The translations under genes and the position numbers were made by a program. From positions 186,001-250,000 of the forward strand of contig NZ_JAGEMK010000002.1 of the NCBI RefSeq assembly GCF_017565425.1: DNA of 64,000 bases, read 5' to 3'. Source of the DNA: Actinotalea soli (GTDB taxonomy: Bacteria; Actinomycetota; Actinomycetes; Actinomycetales; Cellulomonadaceae). Positions 28,745 through 37,441 of this stretch are shown piece by piece (the first letter of the stretch is position 1; every line of letters starts with the position of its first letter). The notes below the pieces were generated by a model. The model was not told where the DNA came from and did not search any database. It worked only from the letters and a program-made list of their open reading frames with translations.

Positions 28745-29242
28745 CTACCTCTGCAGCTCGAGGGTGCTCTGACCGACGCGGATCGGGGTCCCGGGGCGCA
28801 CGACGGTCGGTTGCTCGACCTTGTCGCGGCCCAGGAACGTCCCGTTGGTCGAGCCGAGGTCCTCGACCAGCCACTCGCCGTCCTGCGGGAACACGCGGGC
28901 GTGGCGCGAGGAGGAGTAGTCGTCGTCGAGGACCAGGGTGCAGGAGGCTGCGCGGCCGATGAGGATCGCCGAGCTGCCCAGGGGGAGGGTCGTGCCGCGC
29001 AGCGGGCCGGCCGTGACGACCAGGCGACGCGGGCCGACGTCGCGCCGGGGGATGGGGGCCGACCGCTCGCTCGCCGCCGCGGGGGCGCTCGCCGCGACGG
29101 GCTTGCGCGAGCCGGGCCGACGGCGGTTCACGATCCGCGTGCCGTACAGGTCGCGGCGCAGCACCCCGATGGCCGAGAGGACGAAGGCCCACAGCAGGAC
29201 GAGGTATCCCAGCCGCAGCAGGGTGATCGTGAGCTCGCTCAC
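28745..29242 (-). CDS. fhaB: FHA domain protein FhaB/FipA-like
   Basis: 165 residues: one N-terminal transmembrane helix (LLRLGYLVLLWAFVLSAIGV), an Arg/Ala-rich linker, and a C-terminal FHA domain with the phosphothreonine-binding residues in LIGRAASC, SSRHARV and STNGTFL. In mycobacteria FhaB (FipA) links FtsZ and FtsQ after PknA phosphorylation. The GTG start lies 7 bases after fhaA. Confidence 0.94.
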   Translation of the reverse strand: MSELTITLLRLGYLVLLWAFVLSAIGVLRRDLYGTRIVNRRRPGSRKPVAASAPAAASERSAPIPRRDVGPRRLVVTAGPLRGTTLPLGSSAILIGRAASCTLVLDDDYSSSRHARVFPQDGEWLVEDLGSTNGTFLGRDKVEQPTVVRPGTPIRVGQSTLELQR

Positions 29243-29249
29243 CCGCCGA

Positions 29250-29957
29250 TCACCGGTCCTCGTCCTCGTCCGCCCCGGTCCAGAACAGGATCCGGGTGCG
29301 GCCGATGGTCAGGGTGTTGCCGTCCACGAGGGTGGCTGCAGGGACCTGGTGCCCCTCGACGAAGGTGCCGTTGGTCGAGCCCAGGTCGGTCGCGACCACG
29401 CCGTCGGGGGTGACGCGGATCTCGAGGTGCCGCCGGGAGATGCCGGGGTCGTCGACGATGATGTCCGCCTCGCTGCCGCGACCGATCACCGTGACCGGGC
29501 CGGTGAGCAGGTAGCGCTGGCCGTCGATGTCCACCAGGGGGTGGCGCGCGCTCGCGGCGACGGCGGTGGCGGGGGCGACGGCGCCGCGCACGGTCGCGCT
29601 GCGGATGAGGAAGCGGCCGGTCTCGAGCTCGGCGGACTCGGTGAAGGACACGGTCACCGGGCCGACGAAGGCGTACCGCTGGCTGGTGGCGTGCTCGGTG
29701 ACGTTGGCCGCGAGCTCGTCGGCCAGCGGCTCGGCGCCCCAGCTCTCGACCTGGGCGTGGTCGGCCTCGGAGAGCTCGATGGTGAACTCGTTGGGCACCA
29801 CGGTGCGGTCCCGCCCGACGACGGCGGCACGGTCGTCGACCTCACGGCGCAGCGCGCTGGCCAGCTCGACCGGCTTGACCTCGCTGCGGAACGCCTTCGC
29901 GAACGCCGTGCTCACCACGCGCTCGACGCCCTTCTCGAACTTGTCGAGAACTCCCAT
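29250..29957 (-). CDS. fhaA: FHA domain protein FhaA with DUF3662
   Basis: 235 residues. The N-terminal DUF3662 domain starts with the conserved MGVLDKFEKGVERVVSTAFA and contains VVPNEFTIELSEADH; the C-terminal FHA domain has VIGRGSEADI, ISRRHLEIR and STNGTFVEG. FhaA binds the phosphorylated lipid II flippase homologue MviN in mycobacteria and limits peptidoglycan synthesis. It is the first gene of the operon; GGAGGTGG precedes the ATG. The linker between the two domains is short compared with mycobacterial FhaA. Confidence 0.95.
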   Translation of the reverse strand: MGVLDKFEKGVERVVSTAFAKAFRSEVKPVELASALRREVDDRAAVVGRDRTVVPNEFTIELSEADHAQVESWGAEPLADELAANVTEHATSQRYAFVGPVTVSFTESAELETGRFLIRSATVRGAVAPATAVAASARHPLVDIDGQRYLLTGPVTVIGRGSEADIIVDDPGISRRHLEIRVTPDGVVATDLGSTNGTFVEGHQVPAATLVDGNTLTIGRTRILFWTGADEDEDR

Positions 29958-30162
29958 GCCACCTCCTCCCGTCTGCAGCGGCGGTGCCAGGGGGCCCGCT
30001 GAAACGTCGTTGCTGGTCGGCGCCTCGCCCTGCGGACGAGGGGCGCCCAGGGCACCACGCGTCGCGCGCGAACAAGAGGACCGGCCAGTGGTCCTGGCCG
30101 ATGGTATCCGCCAGAGCCTCTCAGGGCTGCCTCCCCACGCCTGCGGGCCGGCGGCCGGATCG

Positions 30163-30197
30163 TGCTAGCCTTCTGCGTCGCGGAGCATGATGCTCCG
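30163..30197 (+). promoter_or_regulatory. possible promoter and hairpin ahead of tRNA-Leu
   Basis: An extended -10-like TGCTAGCCT at 30163-30171 is followed by a small hairpin (CGGAGCA, loop TGA, TGCTCCG, 30181-30197) that ends 5 bases before the tRNA. No clear -35 is visible. Confidence 0.3.
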
Positions 30198-30201
30198 CCA
30201 C

Positions 30202-30284
30202 GCGCGAGTGGCGGAATGGCAGACGCGCTGGCTTCAGGTGCCAGTGTCCGAAAGGGCGTGGGGGTTCAAGTCCCCCCTCGCGCA
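30202..30284 (+). tRNA. tRNA-Leu (anticodon CAG)
   Basis: Class II tRNA of 83 bases: acceptor GCGCGAG pairs with CTCGCGC, discriminator A. The anticodon stem CTGGC/GCCAG encloses TTCAGGT, giving CAG. The variable arm (TGTCCGAAAGGGCGT) is long, as expected for tRNA-Leu. No CCA is encoded. Confidence 0.97.
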
Positions 30285-30594
30285 CAGAGGCGTCTCGGGT
30301 TCGTGGAGACGTCAGAGCTTGGAAGACCCCCGGGACGGACCTCGGTCCGCCGGGGGTCTTCTGCGTCGGTGGGATGACGCGCCGGAGGGCTCCCGGTGAC
30401 GATGGGTGCGGCGTCATCCGATCCTGGATCAATGGTGGATCAGAGGAGACTCACCACCTCGGACGGTTCAGAAGTTCACCCTCCGCACGAGGTCGACGAC
30501 GCGGATCGGGCGCCTCGGCCCCGCTACCCTTCGTCCACCGACGTGCGAAGGCGCCTCGGCGTGACCTAGCACGAGACGTCGAGGCGGGACCGAC
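30285..30594. other. intergenic stretch
   Basis: About 310 bases between tRNA-Leu and the secreted repeat protein. Apart from the terminator at 30322-30361, I see no gene, no repeat and no clear promoter. Confidence 0.7.
30322..30361 (+). terminator. intrinsic terminator after tRNA-Leu
   Basis: A long hairpin: outer stem GAAGACCCCCGG with its complement and an inner stem CGGACC/GGTCCG closed by a 2-base loop. It is placed 38 bases after the tRNA. Confidence 0.88.
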
Positions 30595-32955
30595 ATGGCC
30601 GATCACCGTAGGACCCCTGCCCTCTTCCGGACCTGGGCAGGCTTGGCTGCGGCGGCCGTGTGCGCGCTCGGACTGGTCGTCCCGAGCGCGCCCGCGGGAG
30701 CTCACGCGACGGTCGGCACCGCTCGAGCGGCGGAGATGCCTGCACCCGTCTCGGTGACCGTCGAGGGTGCTCCAGTCGTCGGTGAGAACCTCAGGGCTGT
30801 GGTGGCGCAAGCGCCCGAGGGAGCGGACGTCAGCTACCGGTGGAGCCGGGACGGCGCCACGATCGACGCCGCGGACGGCCCGGTGTATGCGCTCGTGATG
30901 GCGGACGCTGGTCACGCGATCGACGTCGAGGTCGTCGCTCAGGCTTTCGGCCGCACGGACACGACGGCTCGCTCGACACCGGTGATCGCCGTGTACCCCG
31001 GTGAGCTCTCTGTGTCGACCGCGGCTCCCCGCATCGGCGAGGCCGTGACCGTGTCCATCACCGGAGCCGTCCCGTCGGACCTCCGGCACGAGATCTCCTG
31101 GCTCGTCGATGGCCGCCCGCAGGTCTACGGCGGGTCTGCGACCTGGAGAGTGAACCGGGGTCTTGGCGGGGTCCTCGCGGTCAGGGTCCGTCCGAGCATC
31201 CCTGGCGCGCCCGCGACGGACCTTGTGGTGGGCACTCTGGGCCCTGGAACCATGACTCCGTCATTGGCCATGGACGGCCACATGTACGTGGGGCAGCGCC
31301 TTGAGGCCCGGTCGAGCGACATCCCCTCTGGCGCGTCGATCACGCACCAGTGGCTTCGCGACGGGGACGCCATCGTCGGAGCGACAGGGAGGCTCTACAC
31401 GGTCACGGAGGAGGACACGGGACGCGCCATCAGCGTGTCCGCGACGTTCCGGGCATGGGAGTACGAGAGCGCAACCGTGACGACCCCGGCTCGTCTCGTC
31501 GACCCGTCGGTGATCTCTGCAGACGTGAGGATCGCGGGCCATCCCAGATATCAATCCTCCCTCGAAGCTGCCGTAGACGTCTATCCGCGGACCAGCACCG
31601 CTACCTACCAGTGGCTGAGGGATGGCCAGCCGATCGCGGGGGCGACCTCCGACAGCTACGTCCCCGAGCTCGCGGACATCGGCCACGGGGTGGCGGTCCG
31701 CGCGACCTTCGACGCGCCCGGCGCGGCGACGTCGAGGGTGACGTCGGACAGCCTCACGGTCCGGCGCGGAGTCATCGTCGGGCGTTCACAGGTCGAGAAC
31801 GGGGCCTTCGTCGGCGGGACGTTGAGGCAACAGTCCCTTTCTCGTCCCGCGGGGGCATCCCGGACGTACCAGTGGCTCCGGGACGGTCAGCCGATCCCGG
31901 GCGCGACCCTGGAGACCTACGAGCTGACCGTCGCAGACTTCAGGACCGGGGTCTCCCTGCGCACGACGTACACGCTCGAGGGATACGACGATGCCGTCGC
32001 CACGTCCCCGACCGTCAAGGTGGAGCCGGGGGAGATGTCAGCGATGATCGACCACACCGGTGACGACTACATCGGCGCGATCCAAAGCGCGAGAGTCACG
32101 AACCAGCGCCCGGCAGACGCAGCACGTACCTATCAGTGGCTGCGCGACGGCGTGCCGATCGCAGGAGCCTCGAGCTCTACCTACGCCCTGAGGACGGCTG
32201 ACGTGGGCAAGTACGTCTCCGTACAGCTGGCGTTGACCCATCCCGCCTACCGGCCGTTCGCCGACGTCTCCATCGGTCACAAGGGTGTCGACGCGCGACC
32301 GTACGTGACCGTCGCCGGTACGGCGGCGCCGGGCAGACCGTTGCGCGTCCGGACACATGACTGGCGCACGGTCGGCTCGTTGAGGTTCCAGTGGTTCGCT
32401 GACGGCAAGCCGATCGCGGGCGCGACGCGGAGTAGCTACACGATCCCCTCGGGCGTCGTTGGAAGGTCCGTGACGGTGAGGGTGTCCGCAGTGGTGGACG
32501 GAGCTGTGACACTCACGAAGACGTCGCCTGCTGTCGCCACGACGAAGGCCGTGTCGGGCACTCGCTGGGTACGGAGGGAGGGCCCAGCACTCCGCACACG
32601 ACCGGTGTCCGGCGCCGGGCGCCTCACGGTGCTCGACTCGGGGACGTCGGTCACCCTTCGCGCCAAGACGGTCGACGGATCCTGGGTCGAGGTCCGGGCG
32701 GGCACCTGGGTCGGTTGGGTCCAGGCGAGCGACCTCACGGCGACCGCGCTCGAGAACGCGAGCGGGACCCGTCACGTGGCCTCGGCGACAGCCCGGGTGA
32801 CGACAGGAGTCTCGCCATCGTCGTCGCTGGCCACGACCGCGCGCGAGGGCGCCACGGTGTCCCGCCTCGCCGTCACCGCGTCTGGTACCAGAACGAAGGT
32901 GCGACTGGGTAACGGCGTCGTCGGCTGGGTCACGACCTCCCAGCTCCGACGCTGA
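30595..32955 (+). CDS. secreted repeat protein: seven Ig-like units and two SH3-like domains
   Basis: 786 residues. The N-terminal signal peptide ends near AHA (residue 38). Seven repeats of about 88 residues follow, each built round a YQWLRDGQPIAGAT-like strand and a second TYxLxxADVGxxVSVxxT strand; well-matched copies lie near residues 80, 250, 337, 423, 511 and 597, with a weaker one near 165. Two bacterial SH3-like domains close the protein (about 660-786; TRPVSGAGRLTVLDSGTSVT and VGWVTTSQL). No LPXTG-type signal or membrane anchor is seen. It could bind the cell wall through the SH3 domains; no catalytic domain is visible. The codon use is slightly less GC-biased than that of its neighbours. 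Confidence 0.8.
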   Translation: MADHRRTPALFRTWAGLAAAAVCALGLVVPSAPAGAHATVGTARAAEMPAPVSVTVEGAPVVGENLRAVVAQAPEGADVSYRWSRDGATIDAADGPVYALVMADAGHAIDVEVVAQAFGRTDTTARSTPVIAVYPGELSVSTAAPRIGEAVTVSITGAVPSDLRHEISWLVDGRPQVYGGSATWRVNRGLGGVLAVRVRPSIPGAPATDLVVGTLGPGTMTPSLAMDGHMYVGQRLEARSSDIPSGASITHQWLRDGDAIVGATGRLYTVTEEDTGRAISVSATFRAWEYESATVTTPARLVDPSVISADVRIAGHPRYQSSLEAAVDVYPRTSTATYQWLRDGQPIAGATSDSYVPELADIGHGVAVRATFDAPGAATSRVTSDSLTVRRGVIVGRSQVENGAFVGGTLRQQSLSRPAGASRTYQWLRDGQPIPGATLETYELTVADFRTGVSLRTTYTLEGYDDAVATSPTVKVEPGEMSAMIDHTGDDYIGAIQSARVTNQRPADAARTYQWLRDGVPIAGASSSTYALRTADVGKYVSVQLALTHPAYRPFADVSIGHKGVDARPYVTVAGTAAPGRPLRVRTHDWRTVGSLRFQWFADGKPIAGATRSSYTIPSGVVGRSVTVRVSAVVDGAVTLTKTSPAVATTKAVSGTRWVRREGPALRTRPVSGAGRLTVLDSGTSVTLRAKTVDGSWVEVRAGTWVGWVQASDLTATALENASGTRHVASATARVTTGVSPSSSLATTAREGATVSRLAVTASGTRTKVRLGNGVVGWVTTSQLRR

Positions 32956-32976
32956 CGAACCCCTCGCCAGCACGGT

Positions 32977-33624
32977 CTACCCGTCCTTCGCGGTGCGGGC
33001 TCCACGCCGTCCTGGTGGACGTGCCGCGCGGCCTCCGGTGATCAGACGCCGCAACCAGAGCACCACCACCAACGGCCACACGGCCTGCGCCCCGGCGACC
33101 ACCCGCTCGCTCGCCCCGGTCAGCGCCCCGCCGGTCGACGTGACCTGCTGCAGCTCGAGGACGAACCACACGAGCAGCCCGGTCAGCACGGCAGCGGCCC
33201 CCCAGGCCACCTCGCGGCGCAGCGGACCGGTGCCCTCGCGCCGCCACGCGCCGAGCGGCCACAGCGAGAGGCCCGCGAAGGCCACCCCCGCCGCGAGGCC
33301 GTGCGGCCCGCCCGCGACGTCGACCGGGAGCGCCGCGACCGCAGCCGTCGCCACGCCGCCCACTGCGAGCACCACCCGCCCGGCCCGCGGCACCCCGCGC
33401 AGTCCGAGCGCCGTGATCACGTGGCACACCCCCGTGACGGCGAGCCCGGCCGTCATCACCCCGGGGGCGCTCGCCGTCGTCGCCGCCAGGGCGCTGATGG
33501 TCTCCTCGACAGGGTCGAAACCAGCCTGGAGGGACTCGGCGAGGAGGAAGCCGCCGATCATCGCGATCGGCGCCGTCACGGCCGAGGCCACGGCCCACCA
33601 GGGGATCTGTCGGGTGCGCGTCAC
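32977..33624 (-). CDS. DUF998 family membrane protein
   Basis: 215 residues with six predicted transmembrane helices. The N-terminal FLLAESLQAGFDPVEETISAL after the first helix is the DUF998 hallmark. Function is unknown. The GTG at 33624 is chosen because the first helix begins 8 residues later; upstream in-frame codons are open but cross the sigma-factor gene's start. Ribosome site is weak. Confidence 0.82.
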   Translation of the reverse strand: MTRTRQIPWWAVASAVTAPIAMIGGFLLAESLQAGFDPVEETISALAATTASAPGVMTAGLAVTGVCHVITALGLRGVPRAGRVVLAVGGVATAAVAALPVDVAGGPHGLAAGVAFAGLSLWPLGAWRREGTGPLRREVAWGAAAVLTGLLVWFVLELQQVTSTGGALTGASERVVAGAQAVWPLVVVLWLRRLITGGRAARPPGRRGARTAKDG

Positions 33625-33697
33625 CGGCCGATGCTCGCACTCAACCTTCCGGGCCGCCCGAGCGTGTACTACTGAGAGACCGACGGAGAGGTGTGGT

Positions 33698-34282
33698 GTG
33701 CGGGACGAGAGAGATGCGGAGTTCGCGGCCTTCATGGGCGCTGACGCCGGCGCCCTCCTGCACACCGCGTGGTTGCTGTGCGGCGACGCGCACCGCGCCG
33801 AGGAGCTCACCCAGCAGGCCCTGGTGAGCACCTACCTCGCCTGGCCCCGGGCCCGCGAGACCGACCCGCTGGCCTACGCGAGGCGCACCCTCGCCAACGC
33901 CCGGATCGACACCTGGCGTCGACGCCGACGCGAGGTGCTGGCTGCTCCGGACGCCTTGCCCGAGGGGCAGGCCGACGGTCACGAGGCGACGGTCGGTGAC
34001 CGTGACCAGCTGGTCCGGGCCCTGCGCTCCCTGCCGGTGCGCCAGCGACGCATCCTCGTGCTGCGCCACATGGTCGGGCTGAGCGAGACCGAGGTCGCCG
34101 ACGACCTGGGCGTGAGCGTCGGCACCGTCAAGTCCACCGCCTCCCGGGCACTGGCCCGCCTGCGCAGCGAGATCGGGCCCGACGACGCCTTCCGGCGCTC
34201 TGCGGCCGGTCAGGTCCTGTCGTCCGAGGAGACGATCACGACCCAGCACGGCGAGGCGAGCATCGTCAGGAGGCACCCGTGA
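33698..34282 (+). CDS. ECF sigma factor, SigE-family (actinobacterial)
   Basis: 194 residues. Region 2 (FAAFMGADAGALLHTAWLLC, residues about 9-28; AEELTQQALVSTYLAWPRA) and region 4 (LPVRQRRILVLRHMVGLSETEVADDLGVSVGTV, given in two parts around residue 120) mark the SigE-type ECF family. GGAGAGG lies 8 bases before the GTG. The next gene overlaps by GTGA and encodes a membrane protein that could be its regulator. Confidence 0.92.
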   Translation: MRDERDAEFAAFMGADAGALLHTAWLLCGDAHRAEELTQQALVSTYLAWPRARETDPLAYARRTLANARIDTWRRRRREVLAAPDALPEGQADGHEATVGDRDQLVRALRSLPVRQRRILVLRHMVGLSETEVADDLGVSVGTVKSTASRALARLRSEIGPDDAFRRSAAGQVLSSEETITTQHGEASIVRRHP

Positions 34283-34890
34283 CCGGCACCCATGAGGACC
34301 TCGGCACCACCGCCCTGCGCGCCCGTGTCCAGGCCATGAGCCCGCCGATGTCCCTCGACGCCGGGCAGGTGCTGACCGCGGCCCGGCGCAGCCGGCGTCG
34401 TCGCACGGCGCTGCGTGGCTTGGGCGCCGTCTGCGTGCTCGCCGTGGGTGGGGTGGCCACGGCCGAGGTGCTGACCCCGCACACCGCCGTCGTCGACGTC
34501 GCGGGGTGGTGGGGGGAGCCGACGGCCGAGGACGTCGTGGCACTCCTCGGCGAGCCCCCTGATGACCCGCCAGAGAGCCAGGTCGACCTGTCTGAGGAGA
34601 TCCTCGGGTACCACTACCTCGCTGACCTGCCCGACGGGGTGGCGTACGCGGGGGCGGACCGTGAGGGCAACGTGTGCCTGATCCTGGTGGCCGAGGAGCT
34701 GATCGGTTCGTCCTGCGGAGAGCCGTGGCGGCTGGCACGGAGCCCGGAGGGGCAGTGGGCGAGCACGAGCGGCGGCGGCGTCCACCTCGAGGCCACCCTC
34801 GTCCCCGACGGCGCCCCTAGCCCTCCCGAGGGCTGGACCGCCGTCCACCCGAACCTCTGGGTGCCGACCGAGGACACCACCGGCCCCTGA
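34279..34890 (+). CDS. membrane protein encoded with the ECF sigma factor (possible anti-sigma factor)
   Basis: 203 residues. A basic N-terminus of about 45 residues (ending RRSRRRRTALRGLG) precedes one transmembrane helix, then an extracytoplasmic domain of about 130 residues containing two Cys pairs' worth of single cysteines (CLILV, SCGEPW). The topology is that of many ECF partner proteins, but no anti-sigma motif such as a zinc-binding HXXXCXXC is present. The assignment rests on the 4-base overlap with the sigma gene. Confidence 0.6.
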   Translation: MTGTHEDLGTTALRARVQAMSPPMSLDAGQVLTAARRSRRRRTALRGLGAVCVLAVGGVATAEVLTPHTAVVDVAGWWGEPTAEDVVALLGEPPDDPPESQVDLSEEILGYHYLADLPDGVAYAGADREGNVCLILVAEELIGSSCGEPWRLARSPEGQWASTSGGGVHLEATLVPDGAPSPPEGWTAVHPNLWVPTEDTTGP

Positions 34891-35069
34891 CCTGCCCAGA
34901 AGCACCCGTTCGGCCGAGTGGCATGACGTACGTCTCATCAAGGTCCACCCCGGGATGTCGACTAAGATCGTGACGCTCCCGCCAGGGCGCGACACCCGGT
35001 CACCGAGCTCCCCCCGAGCGGTGCCCACCCCCATTCACCTCGCAGCACCCTCATGGTGCTGCCCTCGTC

Positions 35070-35531
35070 ATGGAGTACGTCGTGCAGCTGATCACCGAGG
35101 CCAGCGGGTTCCTGGCCTCGATCACCGGATTCCTCGTCTGGCTCCCCCAGGCCCGGCGCGTGTGGCGGGACCGCAAGGACCCGGCCCGCCTGGCCGGGGT
35201 CTCGATCCCCACCCAGGTGCTGTCGCTGGCCGGGAACGTGCTGTGGTTCGTCCATGCGATCGGCATCGGGTCCTTCTGGCTCGGTGCCCCGAGCGTGATC
35301 AACGTGCCGGTGATCCTGCTGACGATCTACCTGGTGCGGCGCTCGCAGACCGCGGCGATCGTCAACGAGGGCCTGCAGGCACTGGTGCCCGAGGAGATGC
35401 CCGACGGTGAGGAGCCCGTGCTCGCCGAGATGCCGGTGCTCGAGGCAGCCCTCACGGCCGACGTCGACCCGGCGGACCCCGAGGTCGCCTCGGCCGTCCA
35501 GCACGCCGAGGACTTCGCCCGCGCCGTCTGA
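35070..35531 (+). CDS. PQ-loop / SWEET-like small membrane protein
   Basis: 153 residues. Three hydrophobic helices in the first 95 residues contain the motif GFLVWLPQARRVWRDRKDPARLAGVSI, quoted here in part as LVWLPQARRVWR, a typical PQ-loop half-transporter, and an acidic C-terminal tail of about 50 residues. Substrate unknown. The ATG at 35070 is the first with the family start. Confidence 0.75.
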   Translation: MEYVVQLITEASGFLASITGFLVWLPQARRVWRDRKDPARLAGVSIPTQVLSLAGNVLWFVHAIGIGSFWLGAPSVINVPVILLTIYLVRRSQTAAIVNEGLQALVPEEMPDGEEPVLAEMPVLEAALTADVDPADPEVASAVQHAEDFARAV

Positions 35532-35674
35532 CCCTTCCCCTCCGACCTCGGGTCGGGGGCCGGGTGCCACGGTTGTGCGGGTTTGTCCGCTCGTCGGTGA
35601 ACGGCACGTGAAGTCCTCACGACGGCTGCTCCCCGACCGCGCCATCGGGTCCGATCCGTGGTGACACTGGTCAG

Positions 35675-37135
35675 GTGACCACCACCGAGCGAGGCCCCGC
35701 GTCCCAGCCGGAGGCCCGTGGCCGGTCCGCGGCGGCGGCCGGTGCGCACCGCCACGGCGCCGACCCGTTGGCGACCTTCGACGTGTTCGAGACGGTCCTG
35801 GTACGGTCCGTGAGCCCTGCCCAGGCGGTCTTCGACGTGCTCGGGGCGCGTGCCGCCGAGGCGGGCCTGATCACCTGCTCGCCCCAGGCCTTCAGCCGTG
35901 CCCGGGTCCGGGCCGAGCAGCGCGCCCTGGCCAGCGACCCCGAGGGCACGGGCCTCGCCGAGATCCACGCCGAGCTCGGTGCCACCCTGGGCCTGACCAC
36001 TGTGGCCCAGGAGCGTCTGGCCGAGCTCGAGATGGCCACCGAGGCGGACCTGCTGCACCCGGTGCCCGCCGTCCTGCCGCGGCTGCGCGAGGCCCGGAAG
36101 GCCGCCGGGCGGGTGGTCTTCGTCTCGGACATGTACCTGCCGGCCGAGTTCATCACCGAGCAGCTGCGCCGCCACGGGGCGTGGCACGAGGGCGACGTGC
36201 TCTACGTGTCCCACGCGCACCGCACCTCCAAGCGCTCGGGCACCCTCTTCGCGACGGTGGCGGCCAGCGAGGGGGTGCGCCCCCGGGACCTGCGCCACCA
36301 CGGCAACGACGACGACGCCGACGTCCGCGCGGCCCGCCGTGCCGGGGCCCAGGGGGTCCTGCTGCCCGACGGCAACCCGGGCCGGTTCGAGGTCCTCCTC
36401 CAGCGGCACCGCGAGACGACCGACGGGCTCTCGGCGGCGATGGCGGGGGCCTCGCGCCTGGCACGGCTCGACGTGCGCGCGTGGACGAGCCGTGAGCGAG
36501 CCCTCATCGAGGTGGCGGCCGGGGTGCTCGCCCCGGTGCTGACCAGCCACCTGGCCTCCGAGCTGCGCAACGCCCGGGCCACCCAGGCCGCCGAGCTGAC
36601 CTTCACCGACGACGCCCCCGGTCGCACCCTCATGCGCCTCGCGGTGCGGCTCGGGCCGGACCTGCCCCTGCGCATCGAGCCCGGTACCCGCCTCGACGAC
36701 GCCGCGATGCCCCGGGGCCGGCGCCGCGTGCTCGAGCTGTGCGCGCCGGGCCTGGCCGAGGGGGGGCCACGGGACACGGCCCGCGACCGGGAGGTGGTGC
36801 GTCGCACGGTGGACGCCTACCTGACCCACCTGGACCCCGCGGCGTGGAGCCCGACCGCGCACCTGGACCTCTCAGCACCGGTCGACGAGGTCACCAACCT
36901 CTTCTGGGCCGTGCCGACCCGCGAGGAGGTCCACGCCTGGACCCAGCTGCGCGAGGCCGACCCTGAGGCCCCGTCGGTCAGGTGGCCCGCGGCCGAGGTC
37001 GCGCGTGGGGGCCTCGCTGCGGGGGTGGCGCGCCGGCCACGCACCGCGGTGCACCTGCTCGCCGACCGGGCCCGGCAGCACCTGCGCACCACCGTCGCGG
37101 GGAGCCCGCGGCTGCGGTGGTGGCTCGGCGTCTGA
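35675..37135 (+). CDS. HAD-like hydrolase domain protein, unknown function
   Basis: 486 residues. The N-terminal half is a HAD fold: motif I TFDVFETVLVRSV (Asp36), motif II VVFVSDMYLPAEF (Ser then Asp), motif III Lys around SKRSG, motif IV HHGNDDDADV. The same module occurs in proteins near glycosyltransferases. The +2 aspartate of motif I is Phe and the +3 position Glu, so classical phosphatase acid/base chemistry may be lost. The C-terminal 230 residues are not recognised. GTG start; a -10-like GACACT lies closely upstream. Confidence 0.65.
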   Translation: MTTTERGPASQPEARGRSAAAAGAHRHGADPLATFDVFETVLVRSVSPAQAVFDVLGARAAEAGLITCSPQAFSRARVRAEQRALASDPEGTGLAEIHAELGATLGLTTVAQERLAELEMATEADLLHPVPAVLPRLREARKAAGRVVFVSDMYLPAEFITEQLRRHGAWHEGDVLYVSHAHRTSKRSGTLFATVAASEGVRPRDLRHHGNDDDADVRAARRAGAQGVLLPDGNPGRFEVLLQRHRETTDGLSAAMAGASRLARLDVRAWTSRERALIEVAAGVLAPVLTSHLASELRNARATQAAELTFTDDAPGRTLMRLAVRLGPDLPLRIEPGTRLDDAAMPRGRRRVLELCAPGLAEGGPRDTARDREVVRRTVDAYLTHLDPAAWSPTAHLDLSAPVDEVTNLFWAVPTREEVHAWTQLREADPEAPSVRWPAAEVARGGLAAGVARRPRTAVHLLADRARQHLRTTVAGSPRLRWWLGV

Positions 37136-37150
37136 GGGGTCGCGAGGCGC

Positions 37151-37318
37151 TCAGCCCTGTCGCAGGTCGACCATGCTGCGGGCGCCCAGCAGCACCGTGC
37201 GTCCGACGTCACGGGCCGTGTGCTCGCGCCACGGGCGACGGTCGACCCAGGGGGTGCGGACGCGTCCGAGAGCGAGCAGGAACCCCAGCAGGAGGACGAG
37301 GAAGATGACGGTGCCCAT
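37151..37318 (-). CDS. small membrane protein
   Basis: 55 residues with one N-terminal helix (MGTVIFLVLLLGFLLALG) followed by a basic tail ending MVDLRQG. GAGG precedes the ATG. No family is recognised; the short length leaves some doubt whether it is a gene. Confidence 0.5.
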   Translation of the reverse strand: MGTVIFLVLLLGFLLALGRVRTPWVDRRPWREHTARDVGRTVLLGARSMVDLRQG

Positions 37319-37441
37319 GCCTCGAGCCTCGCTCCGTCGCGTGGGCACGCCCAGTGGCAGAGAAGACATCATGCGTCGACTTTCCGCCACGAGCCGTGCG
37401 GCAGATTCCCCGGTCCGCGCCGGGCGTGGTGAGGTGGGTCG

